Source of the DNA: Brachybacterium sp. YJGR34
Lineage (GTDB): Bacteria > Actinomycetota > Actinomycetes > Actinomycetales > Dermabacteraceae
DNA length: 64,000 bases
NCBI RefSeq assembly: GCF_003347015.1
Contig: NZ_PNFB01000001.1
Coordinates: forward strand, 1 to 64,000
Reading direction: 5' to 3'
In this document: one piece after another, positions 8,116 to 17,399 of the stretch
Layout: the number at the start of each line of letters is the position of its first letter
Position numbering within the stretch: the first letter of the stretch is position 1
The notes under the pieces: model-generated
The model's input: the letters and a program-made list of their open reading frames with translations, nothing else
Told to the model about the DNA's origin: nothing
Database searches by the model: none
Position numbers and translations under genes: made by a program

Positions 8116-9764
8116 TGAGCACCGACGACGAGCTCCTCGCCCTCCGCGACCTGCGCGTGACGATCGCCGACCGGACCATCGTGTCCGGTCTGGACCTCAG
8201 CGTGCGCGCGGGCCGGGTCACCGCCCTGGTGGGCGAGTCCGGGTCGGGGAAGAGCATGACCGCTCTGTCCACGATCGGGCTCCAGCCCCGCGGCGCGCAG
8301 GTTTACGGCAGCGCCACGCTGGACGGTGCGGAGCTGGTGGGGCGCTCGGCGCAGGAGATGCGCCGCCTGCGCTCCGGGAGGATCGGCATGATCTTCCAGG
8401 AGCCGGCGCAGTCCCTGTCCCCGGTGATGAAGGTGTCCAGGGTGTTCCGGGACGTCCTCGGCGTGCGCGAGGGACTCCGGGGCCGGGCACCGGTCGAGGT
8501 GCGCACCCGCGAGCTGCTGACCTCCGTGGGTCTGCCGGACTCGGCCCGGACCGCGGCGTCCTTCCCGCACGAGCTCTCCGGCGGGGAGCTGCAGCGGGTC
8601 GTCATCGCGCTCGCCCTCAGCGGTGATCCTTCGCTGCTCATCGCCGACGAGCCCACCACCGCTCTCGACGTCACCGTGCAGCGCGGCATCCTCGACCTGC
8701 TCACCCGCATCGTCGAGGAGCGGGAGCTCGGCGTCCTGCTCATCACGCACGACATGGGCGTGGTGGGGGAGATCGCCGATGACGTGGTGGTGCTCCGGGA
8801 CGGCGAGGTGGTCGAGTCCGGGACGGCCAAGCAGGTGCTCGCCGCCCCGGAGGCGCCGTACACGCAGGCTCTGCTGTCGGCGGTTCCGCGCCTGTCCGAG
8901 AGCCTCGAGCGGACCGATGGTCCCCGTGCGGAGGACCCCGGCGGCACGGAGTCCGACTCCGCGCCGCCCGTGGTGCGGGTCGAGGGACTGTCCGTCGAGT
9001 ACTACCGCCGCGGGGGCTCCCACCGGGCGCTGGACGACGTCGGCATGGAGATCCGTCGCGGGGAGATCCACGGCCTGGTGGGGGAGTCCGGCTCCGGGAA
9101 GTCGACCTGGGGCAAGGCGCTGGCCGGATTGGTCCCGGCGCACGCACGGACCTTCGAGCTCGAGGGCGTGGATCCGCGCGGTCTCCGGGCCGCGGAGCGC
9201 CGTGCCGTCTTCGAGCGGGTGGGGCTGGTGTTCCAGGATCCGGCGTCCTCGCTGAACCCGCGCCGGAGCGTCGGGTGGAGCATCGGTGAGCCGCTGCAGC
9301 TGGCCGGTGGCCTCTCCCGCACCGAGATCGCGCGGCGGACGCGGGACGCCCTGGAGCTGGTGCGCCTGCCGGCGTCCTTCGTGAGCCGGTTGCCGCACGA
9401 GCTCTCCGGCGGGCAGCGTCAGCGGGTGTCCATCGCCCGCGCCCTCGTCCACGAGCCGGCTCTGCTGATCGCCGATGAGCCCACCAGCGCCCTGGACGTC
9501 ACCATCCAGGCGCGGGTGATCGAGGTGCTCCGCGAGGCGATCGAGCAGACCCGCTTCGCCTGTGTGTTCATCAGCCACGACCTCGCCGTGGTCGGCTCGC
9601 TGGTCGATCAGGTGACGGTGCTCCGCCAGGGCCGGGCCGTCGAGCAGGGGGCCGCGCGCGAGGTGCTGGGGAGCCCGCAGCACGAGTACACCCGCGCCCT
9701 GCTCGAGAGCGTGCCCGATCCGGAGCGGCGGCTGCGTGGCGGAGACGGCGGCGCGGCGGCCTGA
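8115..9764 (+). CDS. Fused double ATP-binding subunit (DppD-DppF type)
   Basis: A 549-residue protein with two complete ABC ATPase domains in one chain. Domain 1 has Walker A GESGSGKS, signature LSGGELQRV and Walker B LLIADEPTTALDVT. Domain 2 has GESGSGKST, LSGGQRQRV and LLIADEPTSALDVT. Such fusions of the two dipeptide-importer ATPases are common in actinobacteria. It starts at ATG 8115, overlapping the stop of the binding protein, and completes the operon. A short linker of acidic and Pro residues (around residues 265-290) joins the two halves. Confidence 0.92.
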   Translation: MSTDDELLALRDLRVTIADRTIVSGLDLSVRAGRVTALVGESGSGKSMTALSTIGLQPRGAQVYGSATLDGAELVGRSAQEMRRLRSGRIGMIFQEPAQSLSPVMKVSRVFRDVLGVREGLRGRAPVEVRTRELLTSVGLPDSARTAASFPHELSGGELQRVVIALALSGDPSLLIADEPTTALDVTVQRGILDLLTRIVEERELGVLLITHDMGVVGEIADDVVVLRDGEVVESGTAKQVLAAPEAPYTQALLSAVPRLSESLERTDGPRAEDPGGTESDSAPPVVRVEGLSVEYYRRGGSHRALDDVGMEIRRGEIHGLVGESGSGKSTWGKALAGLVPAHARTFELEGVDPRGLRAAERRAVFERVGLVFQDPASSLNPRRSVGWSIGEPLQLAGGLSRTEIARRTRDALELVRLPASFVSRLPHELSGGQRQRVSIARALVHEPALLIADEPTSALDVTIQARVIEVLREAIEQTRFACVFISHDLAVVGSLVDQVTVLRQGRAVEQGAAREVLGSPQHEYTRALLESVPDPERRLRGGDGGAAA

Positions 9765-9888
9765 GCGGCCCTCCGCCCGTAGACTCGGGGGCGACGACGA
9801 CGGCGACGGCAGGGACCGCGGCGGCCGGACGTCGCGGGCGGTCCGCCGCGCCGGGCGCGTGCGACGATCCACCCGGGAAGGGGACCCC

Positions 9889-10494
9889 ATGCACATCGAG
9901 CCGGCCACCGAGGCGACCGCACGTGGCGCCGCCGACGTCCTGACCGAGGCCTTCGTCGACGATCCCGTCTACGGGTACCTGCTGGAGGGCGCGGATCGTC
10001 GGCGCCGGCTGGACCGGTTCTTCCTCGGTGTGGTCCGCACGGCCCTGGGGCCCGGCGGCGTCGTGGACCTCGCGCTCGACGAGGACCGCACCGTCCTGGG
10101 CGCCGCCGTCTGGAGCCGTCACCCCGCTCCGCCCGCCGCACGCCTGCGGAACCTCCGCGAGGGGTGGCGCATGCCGCTCGCGCTGCGCCCGCGCGGCGTC
10201 GTCCACCTGCGCACCTACCTGCGACGGACCGCCCCGTACCGGACTCCGGGCCCGCACTGGAGCCTCGACGACATCGGGGTCAGCGCCGCCGGGCGCGGCC
10301 GGGGCGTGGGCGGGGCGCTGATCCGCCACCGCCTCGCGCTGATCGACGAGCAGCGCGCGATCGTGGACCTGGACTCGACCACCCGTGGCAGCCGCCGGCT
10401 CTACGCGCGCTACGGCTTCCGGGTCGCCGGTCCCGCCGGCACCGAGGCGGCCCCCGAGGCCACCATCATGGTCAGGACCCCGCCGGAGGGCTGA
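9889..10494 (+). CDS. GNAT-family N-acetyltransferase
   Basis: Acetyl-CoA dependent acetyltransferase fold, 201 residues. The acetyl-CoA motif A is visible as GVSAAGRGRGVGGALIRH, followed by a typical C-terminal segment SRRLYARYGFRVAG. It starts at ATG 9889 with GGGAAGGGG upstream. It lies 124 bp after the ABC operon and converges on the Gfo/Idh/MocA gene. The substrate is unknown; nothing ties it to either neighbour. Confidence 0.8.
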   Translation: MHIEPATEATARGAADVLTEAFVDDPVYGYLLEGADRRRRLDRFFLGVVRTALGPGGVVDLALDEDRTVLGAAVWSRHPAPPAARLRNLREGWRMPLALRPRGVVHLRTYLRRTAPYRTPGPHWSLDDIGVSAAGRGRGVGGALIRHRLALIDEQRAIVDLDSTTRGSRRLYARYGFRVAGPAGTEAAPEATIMVRTPPEG

Positions 10495-10505
10495 CCGGGC
10501 CGGAC

Positions 10506-11669
10506 CTACGCCGGCGCCACGGCTTCCCAGGCCCTGCCGGCGGCGGAGCGGACGATCGCCTCGCCCACCTCGGCCGCCTGCAGGCCGTCGGTGGCGCTCG
10601 GCGCCCGGTGCGTGCCGTGCGCGACGTCGGAGAGGAAGGCCGCGGCCTCGATGGTCTTGAGGTCGTCGAAGCTCATGGGGATGCCCGGACCGGGCTGGAA
10701 GCGGGCGAAGTCGCCGTGGCCGGGGCCGGCCAGCACCGTGGTGTAGCCGTGCTCGAGGCCGCCCTCCCCGAGCTGCACCTCGAACTCGTTCATCCGCGTG
10801 AAGGACCAGCGCGCGGAGCCCTCGGTCCCGAAGATCTCCAGGGCGTAGTCGCTGCGATGGCCGCGGGCCACGCGGGAGGCCTCGAGGGTCGCGTGCGCTC
10901 CGCCGTCGAGGTGGGCGAGGGCCGCGGCCCAGTCCTCGTTCTCCACCGGCCCACGCTCCTCGCCGACCTTGATCCCGCTGTGTCCCACACCCGCGGACAG
11001 CGGCAGGGGGCGCTCGGGGAGGAACACGTCGGTGCTCGCCACGACCTCTGCGACGCGCTGCCCGGTGACGTGGGCGACGAGGTCGGCGCCGTGGGAGAGC
11101 AGGTCCCCGATCACGCCGTTGCCGGCCTGCTCCCGGCTGTATCGCCAGGTCAGCGGTCCGTCGGGGGAGGAGGCGTAGTCGGCCACGAGCCAGCAGCGCA
11201 CGTTCGTGATCCGCCCCAGCCGCCCCTCGGCCACGAGCGAGCGCAGATGCGCGACCGCCGGGGCGTGGCGGTAGTTGAAGCCCACAGCGGTGGCGACCCC
11301 GGCCGAGGCCGCGGCGTCCCGGATCTCGCGGGACTGCGCGGCGGAGACCCCCATCGGCTTCTCGATCCAGAAGGGCTTCCCGGCGTGCGCGGCGGTGAGG
11401 GCCAGGTCCCGGTGCAGCGCGTTGGGGGAGCAGATCGAGACCACGTCGACCCGAGGATCGGCGAGGAGCTTCTCGATGTCCTCCACCGCCTCCTCGATGC
11501 CGAACTGCTCGCGGGCCGCCTGCCGGTTCGCAGGGACCGGATCCGCCGCCGCGATCAGGCGGGGACGGAGCCCCAGCTCCGGGAAGCGGGAGGGGACCCG
11601 CTGATAGGAGGTGGCGTGCAGCCGTCCCATCCAGCCCAGGCCCACCACGCCGACGCCGATCTCCTGCAT
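10506..11669 (-). CDS. Gfo/Idh/MocA oxidoreductase, probable inositol-type dehydrogenase
   Basis: NAD(P)-dependent sugar/polyol dehydrogenase, 387 residues. It has the dinucleotide motif GLGWMG (10-15) and the family EKPMG segment (103-107), whose Lys is catalytic in relatives. The following substrate domain carries GVIGDLLSHGADLVAHVTGQ. It is the last of five leftward genes after iolD, mmsA and two TIM-barrel isomerases, which suggests oxidation of a second inositol isomer (scyllo- or chiro-inositol) or an inositol derivative. This is separate from the iolG copy at 22.2-23.3 kb. Confidence 0.85.
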   Translation of the reverse strand: MQEIGVGVVGLGWMGRLHATSYQRVPSRFPELGLRPRLIAAADPVPANRQAAREQFGIEEAVEDIEKLLADPRVDVVSICSPNALHRDLALTAAHAGKPFWIEKPMGVSAAQSREIRDAAASAGVATAVGFNYRHAPAVAHLRSLVAEGRLGRITNVRCWLVADYASSPDGPLTWRYSREQAGNGVIGDLLSHGADLVAHVTGQRVAEVVASTDVFLPERPLPLSAGVGHSGIKVGEERGPVENEDWAAALAHLDGGAHATLEASRVARGHRSDYALEIFGTEGSARWSFTRMNEFEVQLGEGGLEHGYTTVLAGPGHGDFARFQPGPGIPMSFDDLKTIEAAAFLSDVAHGTHRAPSATDGLQAAEVGEAIVRSAAGRAWEAVAPA

Positions 11670-11721
11670 GCTCGTGCTCCTTCGCGATAGGGGCGCACCG
11701 TGCGGTGCGCGGTGCGGGGCC

Positions 11722-12591
11722 TCAGGCGCCGCCGAACTCCTGCTCGAGCCGTTCGCGCATGCGCACGTTGATCGCGTCCGCCTGCTCCTCCCAGCCGAAC
11801 ACGCACACGCTCATCGTCCCGTCGTACTCGCGCTCGCGCAGCCAGGTAAAGGCCGCGTCCCAGTCGATCTCGCCGTGGCCGATCTCGTTGTGCTGGTGGA
11901 CGCGGGCGTCCACCCCGGGCGGATTCACGATGTAGCGGTTGCCGACGTTCGCGGTGTGGTCGAAGACGTCGGCGATGTGCAGGTGCCGCAGCCGATCCCC
12001 GGCGTAGTCCATCATCTCCCGCACGTCCCGCGCGCCCTGCCCCAGGTGGAAGGCGTGAGGGAAGCAGAACTCGTAGTTCAGCCAGTCGCGGTCCACGCCG
12101 CGGATGATCTGGACGGCCCGGTCGTTCTCCTCGACGAAGTCATAGGGGTGCGCCTCGATCGTGCACTCCAGGCCGTACGTCTCGAAGGTGGGGATGAGCT
12201 CCTCGATGGAGCGGTAGAACTGGTGCTCGCTCTGCCGGGGCCGCTGCGGGTCCCCGGAGAACTCGGTGGCGATCAGCGGCACCTCGAGGGCGTCGGCGAT
12301 CTCGAGCAGGCGCCGCCAGTTGCGCACCTGCGCCTGGCGCTCCTGCTCGTCCGGGCAGGCCCAGTCGAAGACGGGGTTGAGCGACCAGATCCGCACCCCG
12401 GTGTCCTTCATCGCTCGGCGGATCTCGGCGATCATGTGCCGGTCCACCTTGGGGTGGTGATGCCACTCGTGGACGTCCGCGCGCGGCGACAGCTCCAGGT
12501 AGTCGTAGCCCAGCTCCCGGGCCTTGTGCAGCTCTTCGGCGACCGAGAGCTGCGGGTGGTACATGCTGGGATCGAGCAGGATCTTCACCAT
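11722..12591 (-). CDS. Sugar phosphate isomerase/epimerase, IolI-like TIM barrel
   Basis: Xylose-isomerase-like TIM-barrel protein, 289 residues. ATG 12591 is preceded by AGGAGG at good spacing; an upstream in-frame start would overlap the previous gene. Candidate metal ligands occur in LECTIEAHPYDF (Glu and His) and RHLHIADVFDH. The family includes inosose isomerase IolI and D-tagatose epimerases. Located inside the inositol operon, 52 bp before the dehydrogenase and 13 bp after the IolE-like gene, it probably interconverts inosose isomers. Substrate assignment is inferred. Confidence 0.8.
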   Translation of the reverse strand: MVKILLDPSMYHPQLSVAEELHKARELGYDYLELSPRADVHEWHHHPKVDRHMIAEIRRAMKDTGVRIWSLNPVFDWACPDEQERQAQVRNWRRLLEIADALEVPLIATEFSGDPQRPRQSEHQFYRSIEELIPTFETYGLECTIEAHPYDFVEENDRAVQIIRGVDRDWLNYEFCFPHAFHLGQGARDVREMMDYAGDRLRHLHIADVFDHTANVGNRYIVNPPGVDARVHQHNEIGHGEIDWDAAFTWLREREYDGTMSVCVFGWEEQADAINVRMRERLEQEFGGA

Positions 12592-12604
12592 CGCGCGCTC
12601 CTCC

Positions 12605-13573
12605 TCACCGCAGTCCGAGGCCGCACTCGGCGAGGAACTCGCGGGTGGCGATCGCATTGGGCAGCGGCAGGGCGGGGTCGCAGGGGTACAGGTCCTGCTC
12701 GCAGATCACGTACAGCTCCTTGTCGAGCGCGGCGAGCTTCCGGGTCAGGTCCTTCATGTCCGGCAGCCCGGCGGGCGGGCGCACCGAGGCGCCCTTGGCG
12801 ACCGCCTCGCCGAAGGGCCAGTCCTTCTCGTGCGCCTCGCGGGTGAGATCCGGGTCGAAGGCCTTGATGTGGACGTAGCCGATCCGCTCCGGATACTCGT
12901 CGATCATCAGGAGCGGGTCCCCGCCCCCGTAGACGACGTGCCCGGTGTCCAGGCAGAAGCTCACCAGCTCCGGATCGGTCGCCTCGAAGATCCGGGCGAT
13001 CTCCTCCGGGGTCTCGATGTGGCTGTCCCCGTGGGGGTGCAGCACCATCGTCAGGCCGTAGTCCTCCTTGAGCAGCTTCCCGAGCCGGTTCGCGTTCTCC
13101 ACGTACAGCCGCCAGGACTCGCCGGTGAGCTCGCGCTGATCGGTGAACTCCCAGGTCTTGTCGTCGCGGTAGAGCGGCGGCAGGTGCACCATGTACTCCG
13201 CGCCCACGGCCGCGTGGGTCTCGGCGATCGCCCGGAAGGTCCGCTCCGTCTCCGCCCACGCCTCCTCCTTGTGCAGGATCCCCCAGCCGGTGCCGGCGAC
13301 CACCTGGAAGCCGTGCTCGTCCATCACGGACTGCAGCTGCTTCGCGTCCTGGGGGAAGTACCCCCAGGGCCCGGTCTCCATCACGGAGAAGCCGGCCTGC
13401 GCCATCTCGCCGAGGGCGGTGCGCCAGGGGATCTGCTGCTCGTCCTCGGGGAACCACACGCCCCACTGGTCCGGGCAGACCCCGATGGTGAGCTTGTCGA
13501 ACGGCGGCTCGGGGTTGCGGGCCTTCGCCGCGCGGTCCTGGACGCCGGTGGGGGTCGCGGGGTCAGCGGTCAC
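12605..13573 (-). CDS. IolE-like 2-keto-myo-inositol dehydratase candidate
   Basis: TIM-barrel protein of the sugar phosphate isomerase/epimerase superfamily, 322 residues. Features include GVCPDQWGVWFPED at the start of the barrel, MVLHPHGDSHIETPEEI and SFCLDTGHVVYGGGDP with likely metal ligands, and a C-terminal YVICEQDLYP. The HPH/DTGH/EQD arrangement resembles IolE, which removes water from scyllo-inosose to give the trihydroxycyclohexanedione substrate of IolD. No other IolE candidate occurs in the cluster, so pathway completeness supports the call. An IolI-type isomerase is the alternative. Confidence 0.72.
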   Translation of the reverse strand: MTADPATPTGVQDRAAKARNPEPPFDKLTIGVCPDQWGVWFPEDEQQIPWRTALGEMAQAGFSVMETGPWGYFPQDAKQLQSVMDEHGFQVVAGTGWGILHKEEAWAETERTFRAIAETHAAVGAEYMVHLPPLYRDDKTWEFTDQRELTGESWRLYVENANRLGKLLKEDYGLTMVLHPHGDSHIETPEEIARIFEATDPELVSFCLDTGHVVYGGGDPLLMIDEYPERIGYVHIKAFDPDLTREAHEKDWPFGEAVAKGASVRPPAGLPDMKDLTRKLAALDKELYVICEQDLYPCDPALPLPNAIATREFLAECGLGLR

Positions 13574-13621
13574 GGGGGATCAGTCCTTCGGTGGAGAGGC
13601 GGTGCGTAGGGCCGGCGGCGG

Positions 13622-15118
13622 TCAGTCGTGGGTCGGGAAGCTCATGGAGCTCTCGACGGTCTCGTTCTGGGCGGGCCAGCGGGTGGTGATCGCCTTCTGC
13701 CGCGTGTAGAAGCCGACGCCCTCGGGGCCGTGGGCGTGGTGCTCGCCGAACAGCGAGTCCTTCCAGCCGCCGAAGGAGTAGTAGCCCACCGGGGTGGGGA
13801 TCGGGACGTTCACGCCCACCATGCCCACCTGGATCTCCTCCTGGTAGCGCCGCGCGTAGTGCCCGGAGTCGGTGAAGATCGCGGTGCCGTTGCCGAAGGG
13901 GGAGGAGTTCACCAGCTCCACGGCCTCGTCGAAGTTGTTCACGTGCATGACCACCAGCAGCGGCCCGAACACCTCGTCGGTGTACGTCGGGTGGGTGCGG
14001 TCGAGGTCGGTGACCACGATCGGGCCCACGAAGTTCCCGTTCTCGTGCCCCTCGACGACCAGGCCGCGGCCGTCGACGACCAGGCGCCCTCCGGCCTGCT
14101 CGGCCTCGTCGGCCATGCGGAGGACGCGCTCGCGGGCCGCGGCGGTGATGACCGGCGGCATGTCGGTGGTCGGGTCGTCGCCGGGGCCCACCACGAGCTT
14201 GTTCGCCTCGGCCGCGATGGCCTCGAGGAAGGGCTCGTGGGCGTCGCCCACGGTCACCGCGACCGGGACGGCCATGCAGCGCTCGCCGGCGGAGCCGAAG
14301 GCGCCCGAGGCGATCTGGCCTGCGGCGAACTCGATGTTCGCATCCGGCATCACCACGGCGTGGTTGTTGGCGCCGCCGAGGGCCTGGACGCGCTTGCCGG
14401 CCGCGGAGGCGGTGGCGTGGACGTGCTGCGCGATCGGGGTGGAGCCCACGAAGGACACCGCGGCGATGCCCGGGTGGGTGCACAGCGCGTCGACGGTCTC
14501 CTTGCCGCCGTGGACCACCTGGAAGACGCCGTCGGGCACCCCGGCCTCCTGGTAGAGGCGGGCGACGATGTTCGAGGCGGAGGGGTCGCGCTCGGAGGGC
14601 TTGAGGATGAAGGCGTTGCCGGTGGCCAGCGCGATCGGGTGCATCCAGAAGGGCACCATGGCCGGGAAGTTGAAGGGGGTGATGCCGGCGACCACGCCGA
14701 GGGGCTGGCGCATCGTGTGCGCGTCCACGCCGGTGGAGACGTTCTCCGAGAAGCCGCCCTTGAGCTCCTGGGTGATGGAGGTGGCGAACTCCAGGGTCTC
14801 CAGGCCGCGCGCGATCTCGCCCGTCGCATCGGCGACGGTCTTGCCGTGCTCGCGGGTGATGGCGCGGGCGATCTCCTCGGTGTGCTCGATCATCAGCTGC
14901 CGCATGCGGTACATGATCTGGGTGCGCTTGGCCAGCGACACCGTCGCCCACTCGCGCTGCGCGGCGGTCGCGACCTCGACGGCGCGGTCGACGGTGCCGG
15001 CGTCGCCCAGGTGCAGGGTGCCCACCTCCTGGCCGGTCGCGGGGTTGAGGATCGGCTGGGTGGAGCCGGTGCCGGCGGTCTCGGTGCCGCCGATCCAGTG
15101 CTGGACGTCGTATCCCAT
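13622..15118 (-). CDS. mmsA: CoA-acylating methylmalonate-semialdehyde dehydrogenase (IolA/MmsA)
   Basis: Aldehyde dehydrogenase of 498 residues that converts malonate semialdehyde plus CoA and NAD to acetyl-CoA, the last step of inositol breakdown; it may also serve valine catabolism. The catalytic Cys281 sits in GERCMAV; KPSE (173-176) and QALGGANNHAVVMPDA (245-260) are family-typical. It follows iolD by 96 bp and precedes the IolE-like gene by 48 bp on the same strand. Length matches MmsA closely. Confidence 0.92.
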   Translation of the reverse strand: MGYDVQHWIGGTETAGTGSTQPILNPATGQEVGTLHLGDAGTVDRAVEVATAAQREWATVSLAKRTQIMYRMRQLMIEHTEEIARAITREHGKTVADATGEIARGLETLEFATSITQELKGGFSENVSTGVDAHTMRQPLGVVAGITPFNFPAMVPFWMHPIALATGNAFILKPSERDPSASNIVARLYQEAGVPDGVFQVVHGGKETVDALCTHPGIAAVSFVGSTPIAQHVHATASAAGKRVQALGGANNHAVVMPDANIEFAAGQIASGAFGSAGERCMAVPVAVTVGDAHEPFLEAIAAEANKLVVGPGDDPTTDMPPVITAAARERVLRMADEAEQAGGRLVVDGRGLVVEGHENGNFVGPIVVTDLDRTHPTYTDEVFGPLLVVMHVNNFDEAVELVNSSPFGNGTAIFTDSGHYARRYQEEIQVGMVGVNVPIPTPVGYYSFGGWKDSLFGEHHAHGPEGVGFYTRQKAITTRWPAQNETVESSMSFPTHD

Positions 15119-15214
15119 GGGGTGTCTCCTCGGTGTGCTGTCAGTCGTCGGGGGCGCCTCGGCCGCGGAGGGTGCGGAACGGGCCGACGCGCGGGCGCGC
15201 GGGGTGGTGTCGGG

Positions 15215-17158
15215 TCAGAGGTAGTGGCGCTGCGGGGCCCGGGCGGCCTCGTACTGCGCGGAGGCCTGCTGGGTGGACTCCAGGCGGGAGACCTGCGAGA
15301 CGGGCACGTCCCACCAGCCCTCGCCCGGCGGGTGCGGGCCGTAGAGGTTCGTGTTCACGACGATCGCCGTGGCCTCGGTCGAGGCCTCGGCGCGGCGGTA
15401 GGCCGCGCGGAAGTCGGCCGCGGAGGACACCTCCTGCACCTCGAGGCCGTAGGAGCGGATGTTGGCGGGGATGTCGAAGGGCAGCTTCTCGCCGTCCAGC
15501 AGGCCGGACTCCTCCGAGCGCAGTCGGTACTTGGTGCCGAAGCGCTGGCTGCCGTGGGACTCCGAGAGGGCGCCGATGGAGGCCCAGCCGTGGTTCTGCA
15601 GGATCACGAGGATGACCTTGACGCGCTCGGCGACGATGGTGGCGATCTCCTGCGGGGCCATCTGGAAGGTGCCGTCGCCGATGATGGCGACCACCTCGGC
15701 GTCCGGGGCGGCCATCTTCGCGCCCAGCGAGGCCGGCAGCTCGTAGCCCATGCACGAGTAGCCGTACTCGAGGTGGTACTGCCGCGGGGAGCGGGCCTTC
15801 CACAGGGCCTGCAGGTCGCCGGGCATGGAGCCGGCGGCGTTGATGACGATGTCCTCGTCGCCCATCATCTCGTTCAGGGCGCCGAAGATCTCGGTCTGCG
15901 CCGGCAGCTCCTGATCGTGCGGGGCGAAGCAGGGGGCGACGCGCTCGTCCCACGCCGCTCGCAGGCGCACGGCCCGCTCGCGGTGCGCGGCCGGGGCGCG
16001 CCAGCCGTCGAGGGCGCCGGTGAGGGCCTCGAGGCCGGTGCGGGCATCGGCCACCACCATCTCCGCGGCGTGCTTCGCCGCGTCGAAGGACTTCACGTTG
16101 AGGTTCACGAAGCGCACGTCGGGGTTCCGGAAGGCGGTGTGCGAGGCGGTGGTGAAGTCGGTGTAGCGGGTGCCCACGCCGATCACCACGTCGGCCTCGG
16201 CGGCGAGCTCGTTGGCGGCGTCGTTGCCGGTCGCGCCCACGCCGCCGATGCACAGCTCGTGGTCGTCGCGCAGGGCGCCCTTGCCGGCCTGGGTGTCGAG
16301 CACGGGGATGTCGGTGGACTCGGCGAAGGCCTGCAGGGCGGAGCTCGCCGCGGAGTAGATCGTGCCGCCGCCGGCGATGAGCACGGGGCGCCGAGCGCCG
16401 CGGATGACCTCCACGGCCCGCTCCAGGGCGGCGGGCTCCGGCACGGGGCGGGCCACGTGCCAGGTGCGCTCGCGGAAGAAGTCGACGGGCCAGTCGTGCG
16501 CCTCGGCCTGCACGTCCTGCGGCAGGCAGAGGGTGACGGCGCCGGTCTCGGCCGGATCGGTGAGCACCCGCATGGCGGCCAGCGCCGAGGGGATGAGCTG
16601 CTCGGGCCGCCAGATGCGGTCGAAGAAGCGGGAGACGGGGCGGAAGGCGTCGTTGACGGAGACGTCCAGGGCGCGCTCGTCCTCGAGCTGCTGCAGCACC
16701 GGGTCCACGGCCCGGTTCGCGAAGACATCGCTGGGCAGGATCAGCACGGGGATGCGGTCGATGGTCGCGAGCGCCGCGCCGGTGACCATGTTGGTGGAGC
16801 CGGGGCCGATGGACGCGGCGCAGGCGAGGGTCTGCAACCGGTTCCTGGTCCGGGCGTAGGCGACGGCCGTGTGGACCATGCTCTGCTCGTTGCGCGCCTG
16901 GTAGTAGGGCAGCGGCGCCTCCGGCTCGGCCGCGTCGTCCCGGGCCGGGTCGACGGCGTTCTGCAGCAGCGCCTGCCCCAGACCGGCCACGTTCCCGTGG
17001 CCGAAGATGCCGAAGGCCCCGGGGAAGAGGCGCTGCCGCTCGCCGTCGCGCTCGGAGTGCTGCGCGGCGAGGAAGCGGACCAGGGCCTGGGCGACGGTGA
17101 GACGGACGGTGTCGCGGGGGCCCGTGCCGCCGACGGGGGCCGGGGGGTTCTCGCTCAT
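15215..17158 (-). CDS. iolD: 3D-(3,5/4)-trihydroxycyclohexane-1,2-dione acylhydrolase
   Basis: Thiamine-diphosphate enzyme that opens the ring of trihydroxycyclohexanedione to 5-deoxy-glucuronate. It shows the acetolactate-synthase-like layout: N-terminal PYR domain with FGHGNVAGLG and the conserved Glu near residue 91 (ARNEQSMVH), a central domain, and a C-terminal PP domain with the ThDP motif beginning GDGTFQMAPQEIATI and ending ILQNHGW. I chose ATG 17158 (MSENPPAP), which has GGAGG upstream; this gives 647 residues. It is first in the leftward inositol arm, facing the operator-bearing divergent region. Confidence 0.93.
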   Translation of the reverse strand: MSENPPAPVGGTGPRDTVRLTVAQALVRFLAAQHSERDGERQRLFPGAFGIFGHGNVAGLGQALLQNAVDPARDDAAEPEAPLPYYQARNEQSMVHTAVAYARTRNRLQTLACAASIGPGSTNMVTGAALATIDRIPVLILPSDVFANRAVDPVLQQLEDERALDVSVNDAFRPVSRFFDRIWRPEQLIPSALAAMRVLTDPAETGAVTLCLPQDVQAEAHDWPVDFFRERTWHVARPVPEPAALERAVEVIRGARRPVLIAGGGTIYSAASSALQAFAESTDIPVLDTQAGKGALRDDHELCIGGVGATGNDAANELAAEADVVIGVGTRYTDFTTASHTAFRNPDVRFVNLNVKSFDAAKHAAEMVVADARTGLEALTGALDGWRAPAAHRERAVRLRAAWDERVAPCFAPHDQELPAQTEIFGALNEMMGDEDIVINAAGSMPGDLQALWKARSPRQYHLEYGYSCMGYELPASLGAKMAAPDAEVVAIIGDGTFQMAPQEIATIVAERVKVILVILQNHGWASIGALSESHGSQRFGTKYRLRSEESGLLDGEKLPFDIPANIRSYGLEVQEVSSAADFRAAYRRAEASTEATAIVVNTNLYGPHPPGEGWWDVPVSQVSRLESTQQASAQYEAARAPQRHYL

Positions 17159-17250
17159 GCTGCCTCCGTTGTGCAGGCCCGCCGGGCGAGGGCGGGAGAG
17201 TGGTGGCACCGTCGGACGCAGTCCACTCGACGGTGAGATCATCGGGCACC

Positions 17251-17279
17251 AGCATGGACCGGCCGTGCCACCATGTCAA
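17251..17279 (-). promoter_or_regulatory. Sigma-70-type promoter for the leftward iolD operon
   Basis: On the minus strand a perfect -35 TTGACA (17279-17274) is followed after 17 bp by CATGCT (17256-17251), matching three of six -10 positions. The -35 lies inside the palindrome ATGTCAAGACAT, so a bound repressor would block it. The predicted leader to the iolD ATG is roughly 85 nt. Confidence 0.6.
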
Positions 17280-17295
17280 GACATTGTCAGGACAA
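17273..17295. promoter_or_regulatory. Tandem operators for the GntR (IolR-like) regulator
   Basis: Two perfect 12-bp palindromes, ATGTCAAGACAT (17273-17284) and TTGTCAGGACAA (17284-17295), share one base and follow the pattern TGTC-N2-GACA. The same pattern recurs before iolC. HutC-type GntR proteins commonly bind short palindromes of this form, and such a gene closes the rightward operon. Confidence 0.7.
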
Positions 17296-17383
17296 GGGGG
17301 TGGCGGGAGAGTGCCCAGGTCGCGGGCAAGTCGCCAGGCCTGCACGGCGATCGGAGGTCCACCGGGTGCCTGGATTGCATGCT

Positions 17384-17399
17384 AACGTGCCGCCACGTT
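17384..17399. promoter_or_regulatory. AACGTG-N4-CACGTT palindrome
   Basis: AACGTG and CACGTT form perfect 6-bp arms around CCGC, about 175 bp upstream of the sugar porter start. It differs from the GntR-type palindromes and may bind another regulator. Function is unproven. Confidence 0.35.

Noticed and set aside
13628..17236. A 1202-residue plus-strand frame
   Set aside because: It is antisense to iolD and mmsA, which have clear catalytic motifs; the composition is that of a shadow frame.
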